In this document: positions 17,701 to 24,761 of the stretch, piece after piece
Layout of the letters: each line of letters starts with the position of its first letter
Position numbering within the stretch: position 1 is the first letter of the stretch
From: JAJTCH01 sp040386195
Lineage (GTDB): Bacteria > Pseudomonadota > Alphaproteobacteria > Rickettsiales > UBA1997
Length of the DNA stretch: 64,000 nucleotides
NCBI GenBank assembly: GCA_040386195.1
Contig: JAZKFV010000012.1
Location: forward strand, 62,001-126,000
Direction: 5' to 3'
The notes under the pieces: model-generated
Databases searched by the model: none
Told to the model about the DNA's origin: nothing
What the model saw: the letters and a program-made list of their open reading frames with translations, nothing else
Position numbers and translations under genes: made by a program

Positions 17701-19241
17701 AATTTATTGCCGTTAGCGTCAAATCTTTGCAAATAAGATCCTGAGGCATTGCCTTCACTAATCCAGTTAATTACAAATCCTCCATTGCTTAAATGAGTTA
17801 TTGATTCGTTATATTGATAGCCTTGATTATAAGTATTAACCTGATTGCGGGCTGGTAAAGAAGTCAATAATCCGATGCCATAATCACCATTGTTAAAATC
17901 ATTAATCACCACCAAATCAGAACTAGAATCACCAGCTTTACCAGAAACAATAGTGAGCCGATTACCGGTCAAATGAAGTTGATACTGACTGCCTTCGATC
18001 ATCATCTGATAAATTTTATCACCATTAGGATTGCCGCTATTGGTATGATCAATAATTAACTGTGCCAGACCGCTGATAACCTTACCATTAATCCGAATAA
18101 CATCATTCTGACCTTGCTTATTTCCCAGCCCATCATCATTAATAACATCCCGCCCAAAATTTCCGGAAAAAATATAAGTGTCAGCTCCGGTGCCACCATC
18201 TAATGTATCATTTCCATCATCACCATAAAGTTTATCGTTCCCACCTTCACCAAATATCACATCATTATTGCCATTACCGTGTATCGTATCTTGGGCGTTG
18301 GTTGCTCCCCAAATATAGTTGCTGGTGTTGTCTCCGTTTATTGTTGCACCAGTTTGGTTTAGGTCGTGTGATCCGCCTAGATTCTGGTTTATATAGTTTA
18401 TTTTTTGTGCATCGGTAAAGTTTTCTTTGATAAAATATAAATCCCAGTAATGAGGATTTTGGTCGTAGGATTTAAAATAATCATAACCGCTACTTGGCCA
18501 AGAGGATGCTGTTGAATAGATTTTTGGTTCGCCAGTGGTCGGATTGAATTGACTCAGGATGCCAAGCATATCATGTTGCTTCAAAGTATAATTGATTAGA
18601 TAACTGGCCGGAGAAGTTGCTGCTCCAGTTGTTCCGGGATCAAAGTCAGGATAAATTCTATAATTAATTCCAAAATCGTGAGGATTTGTTGTGTTCACCA
18701 AATTTGGTGAGGTCATATAATTAGATATGTTGATACGTGATGCTAAATTGGGATTCAAACTATAATTTAAAATCTCATTTGCCATTCCCAAAGTTACTCC
18801 GGGGCTATCAAACACAACTGCTTTTGCTCCTGTGCTACCATTTTTAAAATCTTCAATGGCACTGAGTTGAGCGAGAACTCCACCTAAAGAATGACCGGTG
18901 TAGCTGATGTTGTTCAAATTCAAACCTTCTAGAGTCATTTGGGCTTTTACTTGTGAGACGAATTGAGTTAGGTCGTTAGTGTATTGGGTGGGGATTTGGT
19001 CGAGGGCGAGTTGGAGATCGGCTACGAATAGATCTGTGGATAAAAATCCTTCAGTTCCTCTATGAGCAATCACTATTTCACCCGTAGAACGATTAATGTA
19101 AGCTTGCCCAGAATAGCCATCAACATTGGTATTTTCTGAATCAGATGTTCTATATATTTCCCAACCAGAAGGAAGAAATACTGTTGAATTATGGTATACA
19201 AATTTGCTAAATATTGCATAATCGCGAGATGAAATAGTCAT
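14757..19241 (-). CDS. Large RTX protein with N-terminal class 3 lipase-like domain
   Basis: The 1494-residue protein starts with a lipase-like alpha/beta-hydrolase domain (about 1-280): IVIAHRGTEG and the nucleophile elbow GHSLGG with Ser118. Calcium-binding RTX nonapeptides (GGxGxDxL/Y type) occur at about 300-350, 880-950 and 1200-1400. Between them are about eight repeats of 45-55 residues with the signature NGGFVVSW...QRFDANGNKLGSE, plausibly a beta-propeller, then a cadherin-like (about 1010-1105) and an Ig-like domain (1110-1200). The C-terminal 90 residues look like a serralysin-type secretion region. No N-terminal signal: type I export is expected, but no ABC exporter or TolC is in this window. 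Likely an exported lipase or adhesin-like enzyme. Confidence 0.85.
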   Translation of the reverse strand: MTISSRDYAIFSKFVYHNSTVFLPSGWEIYRTSDSENTNVDGYSGQAYINRSTGEIVIAHRGTEGFLSTDLFVADLQLALDQIPTQYTNDLTQFVSQVKAQMTLEGLNLNNISYTGHSLGGVLAQLSAIEDFKNGSTGAKAVVFDSPGVTLGMANEILNYSLNPNLASRINISNYMTSPNLVNTTNPHDFGINYRIYPDFDPGTTGAATSPASYLINYTLKQHDMLGILSQFNPTTGEPKIYSTASSWPSSGYDYFKSYDQNPHYWDLYFIKENFTDAQKINYINQNLGGSHDLNQTGATINGDNTSNYIWGATNAQDTIHGNGNNDVIFGEGGNDKLYGDDGNDTLDGGTGADTYIFSGNFGRDVINDDGLGNKQGQNDVIRINGKVISGLAQLIIDHTNSGNPNGDKIYQMMIEGSQYQLHLTGNRLTIVSGKAGDSSSDLVVINDFNNGDYGIGLLTSLPARNQVNTYNQGYQYNESITHLSNGGFVINWISEGNASGSYLQRFDANGNKLGSEIFVSNNSSNDYLPITDLPNGGFVMSWTGDYNQRTAIFMQRFDVNGNKLGAETLVNTNITNFHYHPSITTLSSGNFVISWDNNSGVFMQRFDASGNKLGSETQISSGLIKPAITALNNGGFVVAWQNYQNSAHNNTIFMQRFDANGNKIGTEIAFNNNDSDSKTNPALAPLNNGGFVLLWNDGGNLGDPNHVGIMMQRFDPNGNRVGSEVVVGRFLENSIPSTVTSLKNGNFVVSWNDSSYNVYTQRFDINGNKLGVVNVIDSNSQFAAVEALNDGGFVVSWTNSGKDGDGYGVFMQKFDAQGEKVVDFAQNIKGNSVATLLPNLSSQLTTQINQTTYNKTEGSNFSEIITPQNTGNNFIDAQGGDDKITTLGGNDVISAGAGNDIIKSGGGNDIIIGGAGADQFIITAANNSRTTITDFEFSNPNEKIDLSALTNIRNFSSLNITNAAGHSVINLANGQIIDIINPNQTQLSASNFTFAPSINHNPTANLVVSATNEDTAKIIDVLAAAADIDVGDVLSIGSITSPAHGTARIITNPQTNRQTISYTPGANYNGSDSFNYTIIDGNGGSITKTININVVPINDAPIVAIQLDNQTAQAGNNFNFKLPNNIFSDVDSTLRYSAKLANGAALPAWLSFNASNQTFTGTPPAATSSHLDITIIASDGSLSAAQNFSLNIVSNVINGTAGNDNIFGTLGSDIINGNAGNDTIIGGIGADKIDGGAGIDTASYVDSLRAININLATNINKGGAAAGDVLLNIENITGSNFDDTLVGDNKNNVLSGGKGNDTIIGGIGADKIDGGAGIDAASYTDSTSAVVVNLKTNLNIGGAAAGDILLNIENIIGSNFNDNLAGDANNNMINGGLGADQITGNQGQDFLIGGAGADIFNFNSFSDSTINARDLIADFQRGQDKINLHNLNLAHHHISFDANPNDNVIEQGLSYHFDQNQNTVIEYHDGNDSHNLVINLIGKINFSDGDFGF
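15100..15580. repeat. 237-bp tandem duplication inside the RTX gene
   Basis: Two near-identical blocks offset by exactly 237 bases encode two 79-residue modules running from GNDTIIGGIGADKIDGGAG to the LLNIENI segment. Matching points are ATTATTGTATCAT ending near 15340 and 15577. The length is a multiple of three, so copy-number change would lengthen or shorten the RTX array in frame. Confidence 0.75.
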
Positions 19242-19268
19242 AGGTTTAATTGTTTATTGGTTAATAAA

Positions 19269-19625
19269 TTAAAAAAAACTTTTACACAATTCTCCGTTGT
19301 GAACGTTACATGCGGCCCAAGTAAGTAAAAAGGCAGACATAGAAAATACTGTGATCAAAAAGTAGATGATAAGTAATAAGAAGGTCAAAATTTTTGCCAC
19401 GTAAAACAAAAGGAGTTCATCTTTTTGTAATTTGATATTTTTCTTACATTTGTTTGTTAGTGCCAAAAAAAATGCCGTTACCAATGAAAACAATAACATT
19501 GACGACATGTTATCTAATGTAGATGCAAGAAATAGCATGGAACAAATTGAAATAACCCCCACCAAAAACACCTTCCAAAACTTCTCCTCACCTCTCCACG
19601 CTTTTGCAAAAAAATTATCTTTCAT
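19269..19625 (-). CDS. Small integral membrane protein, unknown function
   Basis: The 118-residue product has three to four membrane segments (about 18-36, 42-57, 72-95 and 95-108) and a charged N-terminus, KAWRGEEKFWKV. It ends with a Cys pair around CNVHNGELC. I do not recognise the family for certain; the layout (short N-terminal WRGE/FWK motif, two hydrophobic halves, C-terminal W..C.N) recalls a group of small proteobacterial membrane proteins of unknown role. It lies 27 bases upstream of the RTX gene on the same strand, so they may share a transcript. Confidence 0.6.
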   Translation of the reverse strand: MKDNFFAKAWRGEEKFWKVFLVGVISICSMLFLASTLDNMSSMLLFSLVTAFFLALTNKCKKNIKLQKDELLLFYVAKILTFLLLIIYFLITVFSMSAFLLTWAACNVHNGELCKSFF

Positions 19626-19647
19626 ATTTTTATCCTTGTTTTGTTAA

Positions 19648-19755
19648 TTAGTTAGTATTGTAGTAATCGTTATAAACTGCCCAAGAGCCATTGTTGACGG
19701 AGCTTTTAGTGGTTGAATGGTTTTGGTAATTTTTTAATTTATTTTTTGTCTGCAC
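19648..19755 (-). pseudogene. Possible small ORF or gene remnant upstream of the membrane protein
   Basis: In the 298-base gap 19626-19923 the minus strand has a 35-codon frame from a GTG at 19755 to TAA at 19648, ending in VNNGSWAVYNDYYNTN, which looks like a protein end rather than random AT-rich DNA. No ATG or Shine-Dalgarno precedes it, and the frame is closed by a stop just upstream. It may be the tail of a decayed gene. The rest of the gap shows nothing else recognised. Confidence 0.2.
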
Positions 19756-19923
19756 TGATTTTTGGTTAGTGGTGAATTAACTTGAAATGATTTTTGAAGA
19801 TTATTTTTAATAATCAAAACTTCAAGATTTATTGTTATGAATTTTCAAATTTATCAAGCTTTGTTTTGAAATTATTAGCTTTGTTGGGAATAATAAGTTG
19901 ATCGCTTTAAGAGTATTTGGGAG

Positions 19924-20499
19924 TTATTTCTGATATTGTTTATGGCGGTTTTTCTTGCGATATTGTTTTGGCTCCTCAAAGGCGCCTTGCCAAACTCCTA
20001 ATTTTTTATTTTTTGCCTCAATTTCTAAATTTTTTAATTCGTCATCAGCATCTTTTAAATTATAAATAATCGCCATTCCGTTTTTTACCATTTCATAATT
20101 GATGTTAATTTCACCGAGTTTGCAATTGCCTAAAAAGCGTTGGTAAATATCTTTTTCTTCATAGCTGCACTGGACATTTTTATTGCTGATTAAATTCTTC
20201 AAAAAAGCAGTAGAAACTTCGCCGCATAAATATTCAAAATAATTTTTATCCAAACATTTTTGTTTAGTTTCTGGCGCGTCAATTAAGATTAAGCGAATGC
20301 GGTTTTTGTTGATTTCGATAGTGTCGCCGTCGATGACTCGGGCGAGGCCAGAGATAATAGTCGTAAGTCGTGAGTCGTAAGTCGTAAGTGGGGGGTTTGA
20401 TTCTTGATTTTGATTTTTGGTAGCAAAAGAAACCCACCAAAAAAATAAAGCAAAAAAAAGTATAATTAAAAGAAGAGAAGTATTTTTATATTTCAACAT
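19924..20499 (-). CDS. Membrane-anchored thermonuclease (SNase family) carrying a heptamer repeat
   Basis: The 191-residue protein has an N-terminal membrane segment (residues 8-26), then a staphylococcal-nuclease-like domain from about 52: RVIDGDTIEI, IRLILIDAPE and IYQRFLG, which hold the Ca-binding Asp and the Arg/Glu/Arg catalytic positions. It would cleave DNA or RNA outside the inner membrane. Residues about 35-50, between anchor and nuclease, are encoded by four copies of a 7-bp repeat, and five more copies fill the leader just before the ATG, leaving no ribosome-binding site. Because 7 is not a multiple of 3, slippage in the internal array would shift the frame. It follows ilvE with 43 bases between. 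Confidence 0.88.
   Translation of the reverse strand: MLKYKNTSLLLIILFFALFFWWVSFATKNQNQESNPPLTTYDSRLTTIISGLARVIDGDTIEINKNRIRLILIDAPETKQKCLDKNYFEYLCGEVSTAFLKNLISNKNVQCSYEEKDIYQRFLGNCKLGEININYEMVKNGMAIIYNLKDADDELKNLEIEAKNKKLGVWQGAFEEPKQYRKKNRHKQYQK
20360..20389. repeat. Heptamer array (4 copies) inside the nuclease gene
   Basis: Four consecutive units of GTCGTAA (second unit GTCGTGA) occupy 20360-20387, plus a partial GT. On the coding strand they encode the linker LTTYDSRLTT. Same unit as the arrays at 20501-20535 and 51257-51300. Confidence 0.92.
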
Positions 20500-20500
20500 T

Positions 20501-20535
20501 TTACGACTTACAACTTACGACTTACGACTTACGAC
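20501..20535. repeat. Heptamer array (5 copies) abutting the nuclease start codon
   Basis: Five units of TTACGAC (one TTACAAC) run from 20501 to 20535, the reverse complement of the GTCGTAA unit. The array ends one base before the nuclease ATG (20499-20497) and fills most of the 43-base gap after ilvE, so it forms the whole translation-initiation leader. Confidence 0.92.
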
Positions 20536-20542
20536 TATTATA

Positions 20543-21424
20543 TTATTTCCTAACCAAATCATGATAAGCCTGCATCAAATCTAAAGTCATTTGGCTGGCT
20601 TCTGGATAAAAATATTGATCAGCAACGGCGCCAATTCTAGTTAATTCGGCAGCGCTGCCAGTTAGAAATGCGTCTTTAGCATCGGCTAATTCTTCGGGCA
20701 TAATGTGTCTTTCAACGACTTTAATTCCCATTTCTTTAGCTAATTCGATAACGGTTTGTCTGGTTAAACCATTCAAAAAACAATCTGGTTTTGGCGTGTG
20801 CAATTCACCATTTTTCATCACCAAAAATAAATTGGCGCCAGTTGCTTCGGCCAAATAGCCGCGATAATCGAGCATCAATGCGTCGTTATAGCCAGCGTTT
20901 TCAGCTTCGTGTTTGCTGATAGTGCAAATCATATAAAGTCCGGCAGCTTTGGAAGCGGTTGGTGCGCTTTCTGGGGAAGGGCGTTTGTATTTGGCGAAAG
21001 TTAATTTCAAACCAACTTTGCGCGCTTCGTCAGAATAATAAGGAGGCCAAGGCCAGCAGGCAATTGCGGTGTGAATTTTATTTCCTTGCGCTGAGATTGC
21101 CATTTTTTCAGAACCGCGCCACGCAAAGCAACGCATATAACCATCAACAATATTTTGTTTTTTTGCAGTTTCTTTTTTTGCCGTATCTAACTGCTCAACT
21201 GAATAAGGAACTTTGAAGCCAAGCATATCAGCAGATCTATGCAAACGAGCGCTGTGATCGGTGCATTTGAAAATTTTGCCGTTATAAATTCTTTCACCTT
21301 CAAACACGCAAGAAGCATAATGCAAACCGTGATTAAGCACGTGAACTTTAGCATCTTTCCAAGGAACAAATTCGCCATTATACCAAATATAGCCGTCGCG
21401 CTGATCGAAAGGAATAATATCCAT
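20543..21424 (-). CDS. ilvE: Branched-chain amino acid aminotransferase
   Basis: IlvE is a fold-type IV PLP enzyme interconverting branched-chain amino acids and their 2-oxo acids with glutamate. The 293-residue length fits. Family motifs are present: VFEGERIY near 42, the PLP-lysine region ASKAAGLYM (near 160), GYLAEATGANLFLV near 190, GLTRQTVIELAKE near 225 and TGSAAELTRIGAV near 255. It starts with ATG at 21424, preceded by an A/T-rich leader without Shine-Dalgarno. It is followed by the nuclease gene on the same strand. No other ilv gene is nearby, so it may serve amino-acid breakdown or salvage rather than complete synthesis. Confidence 0.94.
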   Translation of the reverse strand: MDIIPFDQRDGYIWYNGEFVPWKDAKVHVLNHGLHYASCVFEGERIYNGKIFKCTDHSARLHRSADMLGFKVPYSVEQLDTAKKETAKKQNIVDGYMRCFAWRGSEKMAISAQGNKIHTAIACWPWPPYYSDEARKVGLKLTFAKYKRPSPESAPTASKAAGLYMICTISKHEAENAGYNDALMLDYRGYLAEATGANLFLVMKNGELHTPKPDCFLNGLTRQTVIELAKEMGIKVVERHIMPEELADAKDAFLTGSAAELTRIGAVADQYFYPEASQMTLDLMQAYHDLVRK

Positions 21425-21515
21425 AATTTTTAGTTTATTTATTGATTGAATGTTTGTAAGTTTTGGGCGGAAATAAAAATCTATTTAAGAACCACTAATA
21501 AGTCAATAATCGCCA

Positions 21516-22013
21516 ATGAACTTTAGCCAAGAACTGCTTGATCAAGCCCAGAAACTTGTGGATTTGGCGGTAAAATCCAACATCAAAATTGTCAGCGCTG
21601 AATCTTGCACTGGCGGGCTTATTTCATCTTTGATCACTGAAATTTCCGGCTCATCAAAAATTTTTGAACGCGGTTTTGTGGTTTATTCTAACTTGGCAAA
21701 AGAGCAAAATCTTGGTGTTGATGCAAAAATTTTAAATCAGTTTGGAGCAGTCAGCGAGCAGGTTGCAAAGGAAATGGCAATTGGCGCGCTTAAAAATTCT
21801 GCTGCAAATTTAAGTATTGCCGCAACTGGAATTGCCGGAGAAAAATCTGACGACACCCAAAAGCCAGTTGGCTTAGTTTATATTTCTAGCTTTAATAATT
21901 TGAATCAAAAATTGATCATTAAAAAATTTAATTTTTCGGGCAATAGAGCCGAGAATAGAATTTTAACCGTTCAAAATGCTCTAACAATTTTAATGTCGCA
22001 AATCAATGATTAA
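21516..22013 (+). CDS. pncC: Nicotinamide-nucleotide amidohydrolase PncC (CinA C-terminal family)
   Basis: The 165-residue single-domain protein matches the CinA C-terminal family, which deamidates NMN to nicotinic acid mononucleotide in NAD recycling. Key motifs are SAESCTGGLISS (about 28-39, with the catalytic Ser), YSNLAKEQNLGV near 58 and the Gly-rich AATGIAGE near 105. The N-terminal CinA domain is absent, as is normal for stand-alone PncC. The gene diverges from ilvE across 91 bases and overlaps mltA by 8 bases. Confidence 0.93.
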   Translation: MNFSQELLDQAQKLVDLAVKSNIKIVSAESCTGGLISSLITEISGSSKIFERGFVVYSNLAKEQNLGVDAKILNQFGAVSEQVAKEMAIGALKNSAANLSIAATGIAGEKSDDTQKPVGLVYISSFNNLNQKLIIKKFNFSGNRAENRILTVQNALTILMSQIND

Positions 22014-23103
22014 AAAACTCTCAATTCTAACGCTAATTTTTCTATTCAGCTCTTGCTCTTTCACTAGTTTAATTATCAAAGGCAGAGGTGATTTAAAATT
22101 AAAACAAGTGAGTTTTGAAGATTTACCCGGATGGAAAAAAGATCAACAAAATCGGGCGGTAATTTCGTTGGCTAATTCTTGTCGTCAATTTGCCAAAATG
22201 CCGGAAGACAAACAAATTGGCGGGCAAATTGGCAATATAAATGTGGCGGATTTTCATGATGTTTGTGATATTGCTGAGGTGATTAAAGGAATGAATAACC
22301 AGCAAGCGCGCAACTTTTTTGAAAATTGGTTTGTGCCGTTTGAAGTTTCAAATCGTAGTGGCAACAATAAAGGTTTGTTCACCGGCTATTATGTTCCTGA
22401 GCTTAAAGGCAGCAAAGTTAAAACTGAAATTTATCAATATCCAATTTATGCCAAGCCAAAAAATGCTGCTGATTTAGATTTAAACAGAGAAGAAATTGAA
22501 GAAGGCGCTTTGGCAAATAAAGATTTGGAATTGCTTTATGTGGACAATCCGGTGGATTTATTTTTTATGCAAGTGCAAGGCAGCGGCAGAGTTGTTTTGG
22601 AAAATGGTGTGATTGTTCGGCTCAGTTTTGCTGGAAAAAATAATTTACCATATTCTTCAATTGGCAAATATATTATTGAAAAAAATATTTTGGGATCGCA
22701 AAGCCCAACTTATTTCTCGATCAAAAATTGGTTAAAAAGTAATTCTGTTGGGGCAAGACAGGTGATGAATGTAAATCAATCTTATGTCTTCTTTAAAATT
22801 TCCAACAGCGACGATGTTTTTGGATCGCAGGGCGCGCCTTTGATGGCGGAAAGATCTTTGGCGGTAGATAGTGAAATTATGCCGCTGGGTTTTCCATTGT
22901 GGCTGGATATTAATGCTTCTAGCCCTTATCAAAAATTAGTGATTGCTCAGGATACTGGTTCGGCAATTAAAGGCGCGGTGCGTGGTGATGTATTTTTTGG
23001 GCGCGGAAAAAATGCTGAAGATTTAGCGGCGAAGATGAATTATAAAGGAAGATATTATATTTTATTGCCAACTGCGGCGGTGGATAGAATGGTGGGAAGA
23101 TAG
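22006..23103 (+). CDS. mltA: Membrane-bound lytic murein transglycosylase A (lipoprotein)
   Basis: MltA cleaves peptidoglycan glycan strands to anhydro-muropeptides. The 365-residue protein has a lipoprotein signal (residues 1-16, lipobox FSSC), placing it on the outer membrane. The MltA domain spans about 100-260 (FTGYYVPELKG near 122, FMQVQGSGRV near 188) and the 3D domain about 280-355, with AQDTGSAIKGAVRGDVFFG carrying the catalytic Asp. It overlaps pncC by 8 bases, so translation is likely coupled. It ends 10 bases from the converging pilin-like gene. Confidence 0.95.
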   Translation: MIKKLSILTLIFLFSSCSFTSLIIKGRGDLKLKQVSFEDLPGWKKDQQNRAVISLANSCRQFAKMPEDKQIGGQIGNINVADFHDVCDIAEVIKGMNNQQARNFFENWFVPFEVSNRSGNNKGLFTGYYVPELKGSKVKTEIYQYPIYAKPKNAADLDLNREEIEEGALANKDLELLYVDNPVDLFFMQVQGSGRVVLENGVIVRLSFAGKNNLPYSSIGKYIIEKNILGSQSPTYFSIKNWLKSNSVGARQVMNVNQSYVFFKISNSDDVFGSQGAPLMAERSLAVDSEIMPLGFPLWLDINASSPYQKLVIAQDTGSAIKGAVRGDVFFGRGKNAEDLAAKMNYKGRYYILLPTAAVDRMVGR

Positions 23104-23113
23104 GCGCTTTAGA

Positions 23114-24652
23114 TTAATACATTCCATAAAGAGAAAATACTGATCCGGCGGCAAAACTTCCGCCGCTAAACTCAACTAATGTTATACTAGTTATCGCTGC
23201 AGTACTTTTCCAAGTTCCGCTCCAAGTTTCAGTAATACTTCCAGCCCCGGTGGAGTTGGAGCTGCCGGATGTTGATTTGACTGCTTTGTAAAGAGATGTT
23301 CCGTTATAGAGCGGTATTACAACTTCAAACATACTCGCATAACTTGCCACATTTGTCCAATCGGAAATAGGAATGAAGGTATTGGTTCCATAGCCGGCAG
23401 AGGCGGTTACGTTAGTTACTCTGATATATTGCGAGATATAATTGCCAGAGGTGGAATCACCATTAAAACGCAGCGCCGCCGTTCCACCGCTGGACATTCT
23501 TCCATAGCCAACAATTCTTAGGTGAGTAAATGTGCTGGGAATGCTACTGAAGGTAACCGTTGAGGAGTTTCCCACCAATGTTTGAGTGCTGATGAGATCT
23601 AAGGTATTTCTGCTTACCGGACAAACAGTGCTATTGGTTGTGCAGGTGGAAATAGATGAAGCACCCCAACTTCCATAGATGCCGCAAGCTCTAATCGTTC
23701 CTCCGCCAGTGGCACAAACAGAGCAGCCATAAGAACCGTTATTTGCCCACGAAATAGGTCCGGCTGCCGTTGCCTCAGAAGCGCTGCACATCAAGAATTG
23801 CAAACCGGCATCTCTAACCAACTGGGTTTTGGTTTTAAATAAAGTAATGTCGTCAAAATTTGCATTTGTTGAATTGGCAATAAACACTCTATCAAAACCA
23901 CTGCCGGTGATAACGCAAGGAACGCAGGTATTACTATCTTCATCACCACTACCGGAGGTGCCATTTTGAACAGTGCCAGTAGCATTATGGCCGTTAAATT
24001 TATTGGCGCCATGGCTTAGCAAAAGCACAATGCCATTTCTATTTGATAATAAAGATGTTGATGAAGCATCTCGAATATCAATACCACCAAGATCAGTTGA
24101 GCTGGTTTGAGTGCCATTGGGCACGCCTTGAGTAATTTCAAAACCATCACTAGCGCCTATTCCAACACTTTGTTTGGTAAATCTTTTATCAACAACATAA
24201 GTGAATTTTGTTCCCCAACCATCTTCCGCCATATCCGGATCTAAGCCCAGCGCAATGATTGGCACCATTCCATAGGCTAAATTTAAGTTTGATGCATCGC
24301 TTGAATTAAAAGCCTGAGCACAAGCTCCTGTTCCAACAACTCCGCCAGCTGTGCCGGATTCTTGACCATAATTCATATTATTTGGTGTTGTTGCTGTTCC
24401 TGAGTTGTTGCCTTTTGCGATGGTTATTACAGCCGGACAAGGCAGTCTTCTATTGGTTGCTAAAAAATTAGTTAGAGCTTGATAAACAATATTCATCCGC
24501 TCTTTGGTAATTTTGGCTTTGGCATTATTAGTTGCGGTTTTAGAAATTCCTAAAGAGCCGGTAATTAAAATTGAGACGATTAGGATAACGATGGAAAGTT
24601 CAATCAAACTAAACCCTTTTTTTTCGTGGGTGTTTTTATGTTTTTTCTGCAT
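23114..24652 (-). CDS. Large pilin-like (prepilin/pseudopilin) protein, copy 1
   Basis: The 512-residue protein has a type IV prepilin signature: positive leader HEKKG, then FSLIELSIVILIVSILITG (residues 14-32), with prepilin peptidase cleavage after Gly13 and the Glu at +5. A globular domain (about 40-370) has many Cys pairs, including CSVCATGGG and CPVSR. Residues 370-512 form a second beta-rich module ending FSLYGMY. It is far larger than an ordinary major pilin, suggesting a minor pilin or pseudopilin with an added adhesin-like head. It is highly similar to the next gene upstream, a tandem duplicate. No pilus assembly genes are in the window. Confidence 0.82.
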   Translation of the reverse strand: MQKKHKNTHEKKGFSLIELSIVILIVSILITGSLGISKTATNNAKAKITKERMNIVYQALTNFLATNRRLPCPAVITIAKGNNSGTATTPNNMNYGQESGTAGGVVGTGACAQAFNSSDASNLNLAYGMVPIIALGLDPDMAEDGWGTKFTYVVDKRFTKQSVGIGASDGFEITQGVPNGTQTSSTDLGGIDIRDASSTSLLSNRNGIVLLLSHGANKFNGHNATGTVQNGTSGSGDEDSNTCVPCVITGSGFDRVFIANSTNANFDDITLFKTKTQLVRDAGLQFLMCSASEATAAGPISWANNGSYGCSVCATGGGTIRACGIYGSWGASSISTCTTNSTVCPVSRNTLDLISTQTLVGNSSTVTFSSIPSTFTHLRIVGYGRMSSGGTAALRFNGDSTSGNYISQYIRVTNVTASAGYGTNTFIPISDWTNVASYASMFEVVIPLYNGTSLYKAVKSTSGSSNSTGAGSITETWSGTWKSTAAITSITLVEFSGGSFAAGSVFSLYGMY

Positions 24653-24674
24653 TGTTTTTAGGAGGTTTTGTTGA

Positions 24675-24761
24675 TGAGCAAAGGCAATATTAGAGCGGAG
24701 AAATTATCTTTTTGTGGTTTTACAGTTGGGGCGAATAAATCAAAAATTAGTTGCAACTAAT
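24675..24761 (+). CDS. Possible 28-residue small ORF with strong Shine-Dalgarno
   Basis: In the gap between the two pilin-like genes, opposite strand, AGGAGG (24661-24666) stands 8 bases before an ATG that opens 28 codons to TAA at 24759-24761, containing two Cys and a Lys-rich end. It is the best ribosome-binding site I saw in the window. The AGGAGG is also the complement of the pilin leader, and the second copy of that leader has no ATG here, so the ORF is not conserved between duplicates. It may be chance. Confidence 0.2.

Noticed and set aside
15517..18418. Several plus- and minus-strand ORFs inside the RTX gene
   Set aside because: They are shadows of the repeated RTX coding sequence, which gives long open frames in other phases.
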